Positions 24,798 to 35,431 are shown, counted from the stretch's first letter. The stretch: DNA of 64,000 bases from Pseudohoeflea sp964511625 (GCA_964511625.1 CAZEJG010000007.1:1-64000); one strand, 5' to 3'. The notes: a model not told the origin generated them from the letters alone. Numbers and translations: made by a program.

Positions 24798-25955
24798 CTA
24801 GAGAAGCGAGAGCTGGACGCCCTCGCCGCGCGGCGGCGTGAACAGATCGGTCCGCATCGCCACCTTGCGGCGCTTCAGGTCGAGCCTTTCCGCGGCCATG
24901 TCGAAGCGCCGCGAGATTTGCCAGGCATAGGGGCCGGCGCCGCGCATGCGCTTTCCGAATTCGGCGTCGTAATCCTTGCCCCCGCGCATCGAACGCACGA
25001 GCGACATCACATGCCGGTAGCGGTCCGGATAGTGCCTGAGCATCCAGTCGCGGAAGAGCGGGCTGACCTCGTGCGGCAGCCGGAGCAGGATGTAGCCGGC
25101 CGACGTTGCACCGGCTGCCTTGGCCGAATCGAGAATGCGTTCGAGCTCGTGATCGTTGAGCCCCGGGATCATTGGCGCCGCCATCACCGAGACCGGAATG
25201 CCGGCATCAGACAGCTGCCGGATCGCCTCGAGTCGCTTGGGCGGTGTCGCCGCCCGCGGCTCCATCGTCCGCGCCAGCTTGCGGTCGAGCGTGGTCACCG
25301 ACAGCGCCACCCGTGCCAGCCCCTTGGCTGCCATGCGCTCGAGAATGTCGATGTCGCGGGTGACCAGTGCCGATTTGGTGACGATGCCGACGGGATGGTT
25401 GGCGGCCTCCAGAACCTCGAGAAGCTGCCGCATCACCCGCCATTCCCTCTCGATCGGCTGGTAGGGATCGGTGTTGGTGCCAATGGCGATCGGCTGCACC
25501 TTGTAGCCGGGCTTGGCGAGCTCCCGCTCCAGAAGCCGCGGCGCATCCGGCTTGGCGAACAGCTTGGCTTCGAAGTCGAGACCGGCCGACAGGCCCATAT
25601 ATCCGTGGCTCGGCCGGGCGAAGCAGTAGATGCAGCCGTGCTCGCAGCCCCGGTAGGGGTTGATCGACCGGTCGAAGCTGATGTCGGGCGAATCGTTGCG
25701 GGTGATGATGGTGCGCGGCTTCTCGACCTGAACTTCGGTCTTGAAGGGCGGCAGGTCGTCGATCGTGTTCCAGCCGTCGTCGAAGACCTCGCGGGTCTTG
25801 AGCTCGAACCGCCCGGCGAAATTCATGCCGGCGCCACGGCCGCGGCGTCTTTCGGCGTCGGGCCTTAGGCCGACACCGGCCAGACGGCTCTCCGTCTCGG
25901 CAGCGGTCAGGCCGGGCTCGAAAACGGTGTCCGCGAGAGTAGCAATCGTGGTCAT
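24798..25955 (-). CDS. PA0069-family radical SAM protein
   Basis: 385 residues. The 4Fe-4S cluster motif is RGCEHGCIYCFAR with C104, C108 and C111, that is CxxxCxxC, followed by the SAM-binding elements IGTNTDPYQPIE and GIVTKSALVTRD. This matches the PA0069 group (also placed with spore photoproduct lyase-like proteins), whose reaction is unknown. Two ATGs lie at the 5' end: the ATG at 25955 has GGAG seven bases upstream and is preferred to the one at 25961, which lies too close to that site. Conserved neighbour of rnhB in rhizobia. Confidence 0.88.
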   Translation of the reverse strand: MTTIATLADTVFEPGLTAAETESRLAGVGLRPDAERRRGRGAGMNFAGRFELKTREVFDDGWNTIDDLPPFKTEVQVEKPRTIITRNDSPDISFDRSINPYRGCEHGCIYCFARPSHGYMGLSAGLDFEAKLFAKPDAPRLLERELAKPGYKVQPIAIGTNTDPYQPIEREWRVMRQLLEVLEAANHPVGIVTKSALVTRDIDILERMAAKGLARVALSVTTLDRKLARTMEPRAATPPKRLEAIRQLSDAGIPVSVMAAPMIPGLNDHELERILDSAKAAGATSAGYILLRLPHEVSPLFRDWMLRHYPDRYRHVMSLVRSMRGGKDYDAEFGKRMRGAGPYAWQISRRFDMAAERLDLKRRKVAMRTDLFTPPRGEGVQLSLL

Positions 25956-26146
25956 GTCCATTCTCCGTCAGTCCCGTCCCCCGGTTTCAGGAATCGATTG
26001 TGTCGATGACTATTTTCCTATCAGTAGAGGAAGAACATAGCAAGAACAAATATGCGGAGTTGGCACGGACCGCATGTGCCCGACGGTGGAAAACCAAAGC
26101 GCTGCGGTCGCTGGCGGAATCGCGGATGTTCCGCTAAAAAGCCTGT

Positions 26147-26662
26147 ATGATCAGTGTCGTCATCGAATGCAGGAACCAGGAGCCAGCGCTCGCCGTCACC
26201 CTGTCGTCGCTTGTTCAGGGCGCGGTCGAGGGGCTGGTGGCGGAGGTGATTGTCGTTGATCGGGGTTCCACCGATGGCACCGAAACGCTCGCGGATGCCG
26301 CCGGCTGCCGCTTCTTCGTAGATCCCGACCTTCGCGATGTCGTGCGCAACGCGCGCGGCGAGTGGTTGTTGTTCATCGAGCCCGGCGCCCGCCCGCTTCT
26401 CGGCTGGGTCGAGCATCTTCACCAGCATGTTATGAGCGGCGGCAAGCCGGCTCGCTTCTCGCCCTCGCGCGAGTATCGGCTGCCCTTCCTCTCGCGCATC
26501 CGCACCCGACCCTCGGCGCTCAGCCACGGGGTCCTGGTGCCCAAGCGTCAGGCGATCGCCAATTGCCGGGAAGGCAGTTCGGTCGAGGCGGTCGTGCGCG
26601 GCCTCGCCATGCAGAAGCTCAAATGCGAGATCGTTCCCGCTTCGGTGCTCTCGCTTGCCTGA
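26147..26662 (+). CDS. Short family-2-like glycosyltransferase domain protein
   Basis: 171 residues. ISVVIECRNQEPALAVTLSSL and EVIVVDRGSTDGTETLA (the first given as ISVVIECRNQEP plus ALAVTLSSL) match the nucleotide-sugar half of a GT-A fold, including the DxGSxDGT pattern. The usual DXD motif and the acceptor-binding half are not evident and the protein is 60-100 residues shorter than ordinary GT2 enzymes, so activity is doubtful. The ribosome-binding site is weak. It is convergent with ispE, with nine bases between the stop codons. Confidence 0.7.
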   Translation: MISVVIECRNQEPALAVTLSSLVQGAVEGLVAEVIVVDRGSTDGTETLADAAGCRFFVDPDLRDVVRNARGEWLLFIEPGARPLLGWVEHLHQHVMSGGKPARFSPSREYRLPFLSRIRTRPSALSHGVLVPKRQAIANCREGSSVEAVVRGLAMQKLKCEIVPASVLSLA

Positions 26663-26671
26663 CGACGCCGC

Positions 26672-27568
26672 TCAGCTGCTGACGGTGGCCTGCACGAACC
26701 AGTCAGGCTCGGCGGTCGCTATGCGCCCCGCAGCCTGCTCGGCGTCGGTCCGGTTCGGATAGATCCCGAAGCAGGTCGCACCCGATCCCGACATGGAGAC
26801 CGCCAGCGCGCCGGTCTGCCTGAGCGCATAGAGGCACGTGCCGATCGACGGCGCCAGCGACAGCGCAGGGGAAAGAAGGTCGTTGCGCGCCGCCTTCACC
26901 CAGTCGGCCATCGCTTTCACGTCACGGCGGTCCGGCAGTGGCGGAAGCGGAGGATTGTCGGGCGAGGCGAGCGCCCGGAATACTGCGGGCGTGGATATGG
27001 CCACGCGCGGATTGGCGAGAACCATGGGCAGGGGCGCCATGCTTTCGACCGGCTCGAGCTCCTCGCCGATCCCGCGCGCCATCAGCGCCCGGCTCTCCAG
27101 ACACATCGGAACGTCGGCGCCTAGCGACAGAGCCAGATCGCGCAGCCGCTCGGGCGCAACCGATGCCGACCACTGGCGTGCCAATAGCCTGAGCGTCGCC
27201 GCGGCGTCTGCGGACCCGCCGCCGATGCCGGACGCCACAGGCAGCGCCTTGACGAGCCGCAGCGCCACGGAAGGGGCAGCAGAGCCCTGCGCAAGAAGAT
27301 ACCCGCGAAGCACGTCGCGGGCTCTCATCACCAGATTGTCGGAAGGGTCGGTTCCGTCGAGTTCGCCCGCATAGGGCCCTTCGACGTGGAGAAAATCGCT
27401 CTCCGCCGGCTCCGCCTGCAGACGGTCGCCGTTGGACGCGAACACCACCAGACTTTCGAGGATATGGTAGCCGTCCGGGCGCCGTCCGGTCACGGCGAGC
27501 GCAAGGTTGATCTTGGCCGGCGCGTCTTCGCCCGGCGTCTCAGCCGGGCGCGCGTTCACCACTGGCAT
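26672..27568 (-). CDS. ispE: 4-diphosphocytidyl-2-C-methyl-D-erythritol kinase
   Basis: 298 residues. GHMP kinase of the MEP isoprenoid pathway. It shows the N-terminal APAKINLALAVTGRRPDGYH motif, the glycine-rich ATP loop LPVASGIGGGSADAAATLRL and the C-terminal VSMSGSGATCFGI. With dxs and a polyprenyl diphosphate synthase in the same window, it supplies the isoprenoid route to quinones. It starts seven bases after the upstream TPR gene, so the two are likely co-transcribed. Confidence 0.96.
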   Translation of the reverse strand: MPVVNARPAETPGEDAPAKINLALAVTGRRPDGYHILESLVVFASNGDRLQAEPAESDFLHVEGPYAGELDGTDPSDNLVMRARDVLRGYLLAQGSAAPSVALRLVKALPVASGIGGGSADAAATLRLLARQWSASVAPERLRDLALSLGADVPMCLESRALMARGIGEELEPVESMAPLPMVLANPRVAISTPAVFRALASPDNPPLPPLPDRRDVKAMADWVKAARNDLLSPALSLAPSIGTCLYALRQTGALAVSMSGSGATCFGIYPNRTDAEQAAGRIATAEPDWFVQATVSS

Positions 27569-27575
27569 GGCAAGA

Positions 27576-29396
27576 TCAGGTCCGGTCGTCGGCAGGCTTC
27601 GCGGCTTCGACCTCGCTATTGCCCTTGTCCGTCTGGTTGACTGCCGCCGGTACCGCGCCCGGCTTTTCGGGCAACCCCTCGGCGATCTTCTTCTCGACCT
27701 CAGCTTTCAGTTCCGGTTCGGGATCGCCGATCAGCGCCCGGTTCCACTGGAACCCGGCTTCCGTCTTCCGGCCCACGCGCCAGTAGGCGTCGCCCAGATG
27801 ATCGTTGATCGTTGGATCCGCCGGCTTGAGTTCCACGGCGCGTTCGAGTTCGCGCACCGCATCCTCGTATTCCCCGAGCTTGTAATAGGCCCACCCGAGC
27901 GAATCGACGATGTAGCCGTCGTTCGGACGGAGATCCACGGCATCGCGGATCAGGTCCATCCCCTCCTGGAGGTTCATGTTCATGTCGATCCAGGAGTAGC
28001 CGAGATAGTTCATCACCTGCGGCTGGTTGGGCTGCAATTCGAGTGCGCGCTTCAACGCCTTTTCGGCCTTCGGCCACTGCTTGAGCCGCTCATAGGCGAT
28101 GCCGAGCTGGAAATAGAGGTTCCAGTCGTTGGCCGTCTGCGCGGGTCCCACCGCGGCAATCGCCTTCTCGTAATTGTCGGCCATCTCCGCATAGGCCTTG
28201 TCTTCGGACAGGACGCTGCCATAGGCGAGATAGCTGCGGATGTCCTTGGGGTCTTCGGCGATCAGCGCCTTGAGATGCTCGCGGGCTTCCGTGTGCTCAC
28301 CCATGTCGGACAGCGCGAGACCCAGCTGCATCTCCGAAATCCGCCGCATCGGCGAATCCTCGGGAACCATCTTGTAGAGCTCGATCGCCTCCTCGGGCTG
28401 CTTGATCGTCTCCTTCAGGTTGCCGAGGGTGACGAGCGCTGCCGCATTGTCCGGATCGAGCGCACGCGCGAACTGGAGGTAGAGGATGACCGTTTCCTCT
28501 GCACCCTGGCGGTTGACCGCGCTGCCGAGCGAGAACAGCGCCGATGCCGCACCGTCCGACGCGTCCTTGATCTCGACGGGAAGCGGTCCGCCGCCCTCGA
28601 TCCGCTGGCGCATGGCGGCGAGCGGCGCGTAGTTCGGCACCACCTGCTCGCCGGTCGACAGCGTGTCGAGCGCTGCGCGCACATTGCCCTGGCGCGCTTC
28701 CAGCGCGGCAAGCGCCATCACCGTGCGCACATAGGTGTCGGGGGCCGCACCCGCGACCGACTTGTCGACGATAGCGTCCTGGTAGATGTCACGCGCGGTG
28801 GCGATGTCGCCGCTCAGTTCGGCGATCGCGCCGGCATGGTATTCGGTGAAGACCGGGTACCAGGGAGGTCCCTTGAGAGCCCGCAGTTGTGCGACGGCTT
28901 CCTTGCCGCGGCCGGCGCCTGCGTCGGCCCAGCCTTTCATCAAGGCGTTGAGCAGCCGGTCGATCGGGTTCGTGGTTGCCAGATCGGGCAGCTTCGAGGC
29001 GGCGTCGTAGTCACCCCGCCGCATCAGGTCGATGGTCGTCGCAAGCTGCCGCACCTGGTCGATCGCCGGGTCACCGGCAAGCGCCTCGACGATCGAGACG
29101 CCGCCGTCGAAGTCGCCGGCGAGAAACAGGTCGACCATCAGGCGTTCGCGGATGCCGTCGTTGCCGGGATCGTATTCGAGCGCTTTGCGGTAGAACCAGA
29201 TCGCCGACTTGGTGTCGAAATCCGCGTCCGCCGTCTGCGCTGCCAGGAAGGCCGCAGCGAAACTGTGAATGTCGACGTCGACCGCTTTTTCTTCCGCCCG
29301 GGCGGGCGACACCATGCCGGTGACGGGGATGAGGGGAAGCGCGAACGCGACAAGGGCGGTACCCGCCACCAGCCGCCGGATCCATTTCTGCTGCAT
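27576..29396 (-). CDS. Exported tetratricopeptide repeat protein
   Basis: 606 residues. A signal peptide ends near residue 34 (VTGMVSPARA). The rest is helical repeat, with canonical TPR units most obvious in the second half (YLAYGSVLSEDKAYAEMADNYEKA region, ALELQPNQPQVMNYLGYSWI, AVDLRPNDGYIVDSLGWAYY and AVELKPADPTINDHLGDAYW, each starting about 34 residues after the previous). The low-complexity tail ends in acidic and lysine residues. Such proteins scaffold periplasmic or outer-membrane assemblies; the partner is unknown. Upstream of ispE by seven bases, a conserved rhizobial pair. Confidence 0.88.
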   Translation of the reverse strand: MQQKWIRRLVAGTALVAFALPLIPVTGMVSPARAEEKAVDVDIHSFAAAFLAAQTADADFDTKSAIWFYRKALEYDPGNDGIRERLMVDLFLAGDFDGGVSIVEALAGDPAIDQVRQLATTIDLMRRGDYDAASKLPDLATTNPIDRLLNALMKGWADAGAGRGKEAVAQLRALKGPPWYPVFTEYHAGAIAELSGDIATARDIYQDAIVDKSVAGAAPDTYVRTVMALAALEARQGNVRAALDTLSTGEQVVPNYAPLAAMRQRIEGGGPLPVEIKDASDGAASALFSLGSAVNRQGAEETVILYLQFARALDPDNAAALVTLGNLKETIKQPEEAIELYKMVPEDSPMRRISEMQLGLALSDMGEHTEAREHLKALIAEDPKDIRSYLAYGSVLSEDKAYAEMADNYEKAIAAVGPAQTANDWNLYFQLGIAYERLKQWPKAEKALKRALELQPNQPQVMNYLGYSWIDMNMNLQEGMDLIRDAVDLRPNDGYIVDSLGWAYYKLGEYEDAVRELERAVELKPADPTINDHLGDAYWRVGRKTEAGFQWNRALIGDPEPELKAEVEKKIAEGLPEKPGAVPAAVNQTDKGNSEVEAAKPADDRT

Positions 29397-29555
29397 GAAG
29401 CAACCTTTCGTGGTGTTTGTCCGCGCCAGCGGCGCGGTCAGCCGTTCGGCCTGCGTGTCATGTCACCATGGCTTTTTTGTTGCAGGCCATCAAGTTTGCC
29501 GGGTTTGTTGTGCCCGGACAGTCGCTCCGCTGCGCTTTCGCGCCCGGTCGGCCCG

Positions 29556-30572
29556 TCAGTTCGCCCTGTGCAGGCAGAAGGCGATCACTTCCAGCATCGC
29601 TTCCTTCTCGGGCGAATCAGGCAGCGGTGCCAGGGCGTCGCGGGCGATCGAGCCATAGTGCTCGGCGCGGGCGACCGTGTCGGGAAGGCAGTCATATTTG
29701 GCGATGAGGTCCGTTGCCCGTTCGAGCGCCGAATCGTCGTTCTCGCCGGCCTCGATCGACCTGCGCCAGAATTCGCGCTCTTCCTCCGTCCCGCGCCGGT
29801 AGGCGAGCACCACCGGAAGCGTGATCTTGCCCTCGCGGAAATCGTCGCCGACATTCTTGCCGAGATCCTTGGCGGAACCGCCATAATCGAGCACGTCGTC
29901 GATCAGCTGGAAGGCGAGGCCCAGATTGGTGCCGTAGGAGCGGAGTGCGTTGCGCTCGGCCTTGCCGCGGCCGGCCACGATCGGACCCACCTCGCAGGCA
30001 GCGGAAAATAGGGCGGCGGTCTTGGCGCGGATGACCGAGAGATAGTCGTCCTCGGTGGTCTCCATGTTCTTGGCCACGGAGAGCTGCAGCACCTCGCCCT
30101 CGGCGATCACGGCTGCGGCTGTCGACAGCACGTCGAGCGCGTCGAGCGAGCCGGTCTCCACCATCATCCGGAAAGCCTGGCCGAGCAGGAAGTCGCCCAC
30201 CAGAACGCTGGCCTGGTTCCCCCAGATCATGCGCGCGGTCGACTTGCCGCGCCTGAGGTCGCTCTCGTCGACCACGTCGTCGTGCAACAGCGTTGCCGTA
30301 TGCATGAACTCAACGCTGGTGGCGAGCTTGATATGGCCTTCGCCCTCGTAGCCGAAGAGGGTCGCCGAGGCGAGCGTGAGCATCGGCCGCAGCCGTTTCC
30401 CGCCCGAGGAGATGAGGTGATTGGCCACCTCCGGAATCATCTGGACGTCGGAACCGGCCCGCGACAGGATCAACTGGTTGACCCGCTCCATGCCACTCTT
30501 CGTCAGCTCGACGAGCGGCTTGACTGATGCCTGCCGGTCCTTTCCTTCTTTCAATGATACGACGACGCCCAA
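29556..30572 (-). CDS. ispB: Polyprenyl (octaprenyl/decaprenyl) diphosphate synthase
   Basis: 338 residues. Trans-prenyltransferase that makes the ubiquinone side chain. First aspartate-rich motif LLHDDVVDESDLRRG, second LIDDVLDYGG, and GGKRLRP upstream. The TTG at 30572 gives the GVVVSLKE N terminus seen in rhizobial homologues and has GGAG eight bases upstream; earlier in-frame starts would run into the divergent DUF2007 gene's promoter. Product chain length cannot be read from the sequence; alphaproteobacteria usually make ubiquinone-10. Confidence 0.93.
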   Translation of the reverse strand: MGVVVSLKEGKDRQASVKPLVELTKSGMERVNQLILSRAGSDVQMIPEVANHLISSGGKRLRPMLTLASATLFGYEGEGHIKLATSVEFMHTATLLHDDVVDESDLRRGKSTARMIWGNQASVLVGDFLLGQAFRMMVETGSLDALDVLSTAAAVIAEGEVLQLSVAKNMETTEDDYLSVIRAKTAALFSAACEVGPIVAGRGKAERNALRSYGTNLGLAFQLIDDVLDYGGSAKDLGKNVGDDFREGKITLPVVLAYRRGTEEEREFWRRSIEAGENDDSALERATDLIAKYDCLPDTVARAEHYGSIARDALAPLPDSPEKEAMLEVIAFCLHRAN

Positions 30573-30676
30573 ACCGGGAACTCCTTGTGTTATTGTCGGT
30601 CTTACAATAGGTGCCGACCCAGCCCCCGGCAAGCGGCGAAATGGCGCGGGTCCGGACATCCAAGTCGGAAAATCGC

Positions 30677-30913
30677 ATGCACGAACTCATTCGCACCAAC
30701 GATCCGGTCCTCATTTCCTTCGTCGAAAGCCTGATGCGCGACGCGGGTATCGGCTGCATGGTGGCCGACAGCAATATGAGCATTCTGGACGGCTCCATCG
30801 GCATGCTGCCGCGGCGCATCATGGTCGACGGCGGCGAGGTCGAGAGCGCCCGTCGCATCGTCACCGATGCCGGGCTGGGTCATGAGTTGCGCCCCTGGGA
30901 CGGCGCCCCATGA
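30677..30913 (+). CDS. DUF2007-family small protein
   Basis: 78 residues: MHELIRTNDPVLISFVESLM, an internal SNMSILDGSIGMLPRRIMV and a short C-terminal helix. The DUF2007 (putative signal-transducing protein) fold resembles a ferredoxin-like ACT/PII-type domain; no function is established. Its stop overlaps the start of the methyltransferase gene by four bases (ATGA), so it is translated together with it, a conserved rhizobial arrangement. Confidence 0.85.
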   Translation: MHELIRTNDPVLISFVESLMRDAGIGCMVADSNMSILDGSIGMLPRRIMVDGGEVESARRIVTDAGLGHELRPWDGAP

Positions 30914-31782
30914 GTGCGGGGGCCGAAGCCCGCTCGTCCGGTCGTCCACCGGAGGGACAAGCCTTGGAGCTGGAGACCTCCGGCGGAGAGATGGAATTGC
31001 CCTTCACGGTCGATGCCTTCCACTACGGCAAGTTCCATCTCGTCCAGCCACGCGTGGGCCATCGTGCCGGCATGGATGCCATGCTGCTGGCGGCCACCAT
31101 CCCCGACGGCGCGGTGGGTTCGCTCGCCGATCTCGGCTCCGGCGCCGGAGCGGCGGGTCTTGCGGCCGCAACGCGTCTTTCCGGAATATCGGTCACTCTG
31201 GTCGAACGATCGGAAATCATGCTCGACTTCGCCCGCCGCACCATGGCGCTGGATGAAAACGCCTGGCTGCGCGACCGGGTATCGATCGTCGGCGCCGACG
31301 TCACCCTGCGTGGCGATGCCCGTCGCGCGGCGGGTCTGGGCGACGACGCCTTCGACTGGGTCATCCTCAACCCGCCGTTCAACGATCCCTCCGACCGCAC
31401 CACGCCCGATCCGCTGCGGGCAGAGGCCCATGCCATGACCGACGGCGAGATGTTCGAGCACTGGCTCCGGACCGCAGGCGCCATCATGCGGCCGGGCGGC
31501 CAGGTCAGCATCATCGCCAGACCGCGCTCCATCCGCCCGATCCTCGATGCGCTGGCCGGCCGTTTCGGCGGGGTCGAGGTTACGCCTGTTCATCCGCGTC
31601 TCGGCGAGGAGGCGATCCGCATCCTCGTCACCGCAGTCAAGCAGAGCCGCGGCTGGCTCAACTTGCAGCCGCCGCTCGTCCTGCATGACCGGCCGGGCCA
31701 CCGGTTCGAGCCGCGCGTGGAGGCCATCAACAACGGCCTTGCCGACCTGCCGCGCCGCCGCCCAGGTCGCCTGCGCCGCTGA
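30910..31782 (+). CDS. tRNA1(Val) (adenine-N6)-methyltransferase-like protein
   Basis: 290 residues. Class I SAM methyltransferase: SAM-binding motif LADLGSGAGAAGLA and the catalytic NPPF motif typical of N6-adenine methyltransferases (TrmN6/YfiC group). An N-terminal extension of about 30 residues precedes FHYGKFHLVQPRVGHRAGMD, the family's opening motif. The C terminus is arginine-rich, consistent with RNA binding. Overlaps the DUF2007 gene. Confidence 0.87.
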   Translation: MSAGAEARSSGRPPEGQALELETSGGEMELPFTVDAFHYGKFHLVQPRVGHRAGMDAMLLAATIPDGAVGSLADLGSGAGAAGLAAATRLSGISVTLVERSEIMLDFARRTMALDENAWLRDRVSIVGADVTLRGDARRAAGLGDDAFDWVILNPPFNDPSDRTTPDPLRAEAHAMTDGEMFEHWLRTAGAIMRPGGQVSIIARPRSIRPILDALAGRFGGVEVTPVHPRLGEEAIRILVTAVKQSRGWLNLQPPLVLHDRPGHRFEPRVEAINNGLADLPRRRPGRLRR

Positions 31783-31918
31783 AGGGCGCGCGGCTCGTAC
31801 GGGCGCCGCCGATTTCCATACATCCGGCCATTGTATCCCGACGCTTTCACCTTACATCACCGGTAGCGAAAGATCGCCCGACCGAAGGCGAGAGTGCCAG
31901 CCAGAGCAAGGACCGAAC

Positions 31919-32776
31919 ATGCCTAATTTCAAACGGTTTCTCCCGGCCCGTTTCCGTTCCGACCAGACCGTCATCCCCGTGGTGCGTCTTCAGGGTTCGA
32001 TCATGTCGGGCGGCAGCCAGTTCCGCTCCAACCTCAATCTCGCGTCCGTGGCTTCTCAACTCGGCAAGGCCTTTTCCGACAAGAAGGCCCCGGTCGTCGC
32101 CATCTGCATCAATTCGCCTGGGGGTTCGGCGGTGCAGGCGCGGCTCATCTACAAACGCATCCGCGATCTCGCCGAGGAAAAGGACAAGAAGGTCATCGTC
32201 TTCCTCGAGGACGTGGCGGCTTCCGGCGGCTACATGATCGCCTGCGCCGGCGACGAGATCATCGCCGATCCGTCATCGATCGTCGGCTCTATCGGTGTCA
32301 TCTCCGCCGGTTTCGGCTTCGTCGGCCTGATCGACAAACTCGGCATCGAGCGCCGCGTCTATACCGCCGGGCAGAACAAGTCGGTGCTCGATCCCTTCCG
32401 CCCGGAGAAGGAAGAAGACGTTCAGCACCTCAAGGATCTGCAGCTGGAAGTGCACGAGACCTTCAAGGACCTCGTCAAATCCCGCCGCGGCGACAAGCTG
32501 GCCGACGATCCCGAACTCTTCACCGGCAAGTTCTGGTCGGGCGTCAGCGGTCTCGGCCTCGGTCTGGTCGACGGTCTCGGCGATCTCCGCTCGACGCTCA
32601 AGGCGCGCTATGGCGAGAAGGTCAAGCTCAAGCTGATCACCGCTCCGAAGGGGCTGTTCGGCCGCCGCACGCCGGGGGCTGCCGCAGGTCTCGATTCTGA
32701 AATGCTTGCAGGCGCCTTCCAACAAGGGTTGAATGTGATCGAGGATCGCGCGCTGTGGAGCCGCTACGGCCTGTGA
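31919..32776 (+). CDS. S49-family (SohB/SppA-like) serine peptidase
   Basis: 285 residues. Signal peptide peptidase-like protease with a Ser-Lys dyad: Ser102 in DVAASGGY and Lys154 in AGQNKSVLDPF. The INSPGGSAVQA segment near residues 65-74 is the oxyanion region. No strong N-terminal helix is seen, so it is shorter than SppA and may be cytoplasmic or peripheral. The start at 31919 begins with MPNFKRFLP; the ribosome-binding site is weak. A 63-residue membrane protein follows 22 bases later. Confidence 0.9.
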   Translation: MPNFKRFLPARFRSDQTVIPVVRLQGSIMSGGSQFRSNLNLASVASQLGKAFSDKKAPVVAICINSPGGSAVQARLIYKRIRDLAEEKDKKVIVFLEDVAASGGYMIACAGDEIIADPSSIVGSIGVISAGFGFVGLIDKLGIERRVYTAGQNKSVLDPFRPEKEEDVQHLKDLQLEVHETFKDLVKSRRGDKLADDPELFTGKFWSGVSGLGLGLVDGLGDLRSTLKARYGEKVKLKLITAPKGLFGRRTPGAAAGLDSEMLAGAFQQGLNVIEDRALWSRYGL

Positions 32777-32798
32777 GCCGACAGGAGAGGGGACGCCG

Positions 32799-32990
32799 AT
32801 GCCGCAACTGATACTTCTTGCCGTCGTCGGCGCCATCGCCTGGATCGGCTACAAGCGTTTCGTCGCCGAGGCCGACCGCGTCAACTCGCGTGTCCGCGAA
32901 GCCGAGCGCGAAAAGAAGACCGGCGCCCAGGGCACGCTCGTCCAGGACCCGGCCACCGGTGAATACCGCCTGCGCAAACCTGACGAATAA
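32799..32990 (+). CDS. Small single-helix membrane protein
   Basis: 63 residues: one N-terminal helix (PQLILLAVVGAIAWIGY) followed by a charged amphipathic stretch and a tail ending QDPATGEYRLRKPDE. AGGAGAGG lies ten bases upstream. Not assigned to a named family. Position right behind the S49 peptidase suggests a shared transcript and possibly a membrane cofactor role for that peptidase, which is inference. Confidence 0.75.
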   Translation: MPQLILLAVVGAIAWIGYKRFVAEADRVNSRVREAEREKKTGAQGTLVQDPATGEYRLRKPDE

Positions 32991-33007
32991 GAGCCGCAAG
33001 CTTTTCG

Positions 33008-34285
33008 TCAGCCGGCGGCGTCCAGGAGACCCTCGACGATCCCGACGGCCTCCGCAATCCCGTCCTCCTGCCGGAGTTTTTTACCGAGCGCGCGCGCATT
33101 GTCGGCGATCGAGCGGTCCTCCACCGCCTGCCGGATGCTTTTCGCCAGCCGGTCGACTGTCATTTTCCTTCGCGGAACCGGCGTCGCTCCGACGCCGAGC
33201 TTCACGCTCAGTTCGGCGAACCAGGGCTGGTCGACGCCGAAGGGGCAGATGATGCTCGGAACACCGGCGCGAAATCCCGCCGCCGTCGTGCCCGCCCCGC
33301 CATGATGGACGACCGCCGCCATGCGCGGAAACAGCCAGTCGTGCGGTGCTGCCTCGATCACGTGCATGTCGTCGGCGTCTGACGCTTTCAGCCCGCCCCA
33401 GCCAGAGGCGATCACACCGCGGCGACCGGCCTTGCGGATCGCCTCCACCACCAACGCGCCGAGTGCCGCCGGATCGGCCGCCGGCATGCTTCCGAAACCC
33501 GCATAGACCGGCGCCGGCCCGGCTTCGAGGAAGGCGGCGAGCGCAGGATCGGGGGTGTAGCCGGCCTCCTGCGGCAATCGCCAGAACCCGGTGATCAGGG
33601 CATGATCCGGCCAGTCCCCGGGGCGCTTGAGCACATGCCGGCTGATCGGGTGGACCACTGGCATTGGCGAAAGTTCAGGTGGCGAAAGAACGCCCGCCGA
33701 GGTGACCGGCTCCAGTCCCAGCCGGGCGCGCAGGGCGTTCACCGGTTTGCGGTAGAGCGCGAAGGACAGCGAGACCAGCCGGTAGGAGAGCCGGTTCCAG
33801 CCCGGCAACTTGAGCGATGGAAGTCCGGCGGCGGGAAATTCCGACGTCGGCACGAACATCGGCTGCAGGAGCACCAGAACCGCCGGGATTCCGAGCTTCT
33901 CCGCGATATGCGGCGCGGCAAGCATCTTCGGATGGAAGATGATCAGGTCCGGCCGAACGCTCTGCGCGTTCTCCCATGTCTGTGCGAGCATCTTTGCCAT
34001 CAGCGGCCTGGCCTTGGCCGTCATCCGTCGGGCGGCCATCATGCGAGCGATGACGCCGGTGGAGCCGTCGAGCATCGCCCTGCCGTCGGGCGTCTCGATC
34101 TGCGCCAGCGCTTCGTTGGACATAGGAAGGAAGGAGACCCCGTTGTCGCCGATCCAGCCGGAAAATCGCGTCGAGGTCATCAGCGCCACGTCATGGCCGC
34201 GCGCCTTCAAGCCTAGAGCGATCGCCAGGAACGGCTCCACGTCACCGCGGCTGCCATAGGTGGCGATCAGGATCCGCTTGCCCAT
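33008..34285 (-). CDS. UGT/GT28-type glycosyltransferase
   Basis: 425 residues with the two-Rossmann GT-B layout. N-terminal ILIATYGSRGDVEPFLAIALGL is the acceptor-side motif of sterol and macrolide glycosyltransferases; the C-terminal donor-site motif HHGGAGTTAAGFRAGVPSI is followed by PFGVDQPWFAE. Closest in pattern to sterol 3-beta-glucosyltransferase-like and rhamnosyltransferase-like proteins, so a lipid or glycolipid acceptor is likely. Divergent from glyQ. Donor and acceptor are unknown. Confidence 0.85.
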   Translation of the reverse strand: MGKRILIATYGSRGDVEPFLAIALGLKARGHDVALMTSTRFSGWIGDNGVSFLPMSNEALAQIETPDGRAMLDGSTGVIARMMAARRMTAKARPLMAKMLAQTWENAQSVRPDLIIFHPKMLAAPHIAEKLGIPAVLVLLQPMFVPTSEFPAAGLPSLKLPGWNRLSYRLVSLSFALYRKPVNALRARLGLEPVTSAGVLSPPELSPMPVVHPISRHVLKRPGDWPDHALITGFWRLPQEAGYTPDPALAAFLEAGPAPVYAGFGSMPAADPAALGALVVEAIRKAGRRGVIASGWGGLKASDADDMHVIEAAPHDWLFPRMAAVVHHGGAGTTAAGFRAGVPSIICPFGVDQPWFAELSVKLGVGATPVPRRKMTVDRLAKSIRQAVEDRSIADNARALGKKLRQEDGIAEAVGIVEGLLDAAG

Positions 34286-34456
34286 CGTCCTCTCCGATTC
34301 GCCTGAAATTCGCCGCCGAGTCTAGCCTGCCGCACAGCGTGCTACCAAGGGGACAGGGGTGCGCGGGCTTGACCGTCTCCTGCATTCATGGCACCCGTCG
34401 CGCCGATATTTCGCGTGCCTTGTGCCCGCTCCAGCCTACAGATTGAAGGAACTGGC

Positions 34457-35431
<975 letters not shown>

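Noticed and set aside
30591..30609. TATTGT-N7-ACAATA between ispB and the DUF2007 gene as an operator
   Set aside because: Short AT-rich arms that overlap likely promoter elements; symmetry may be fortuitous.
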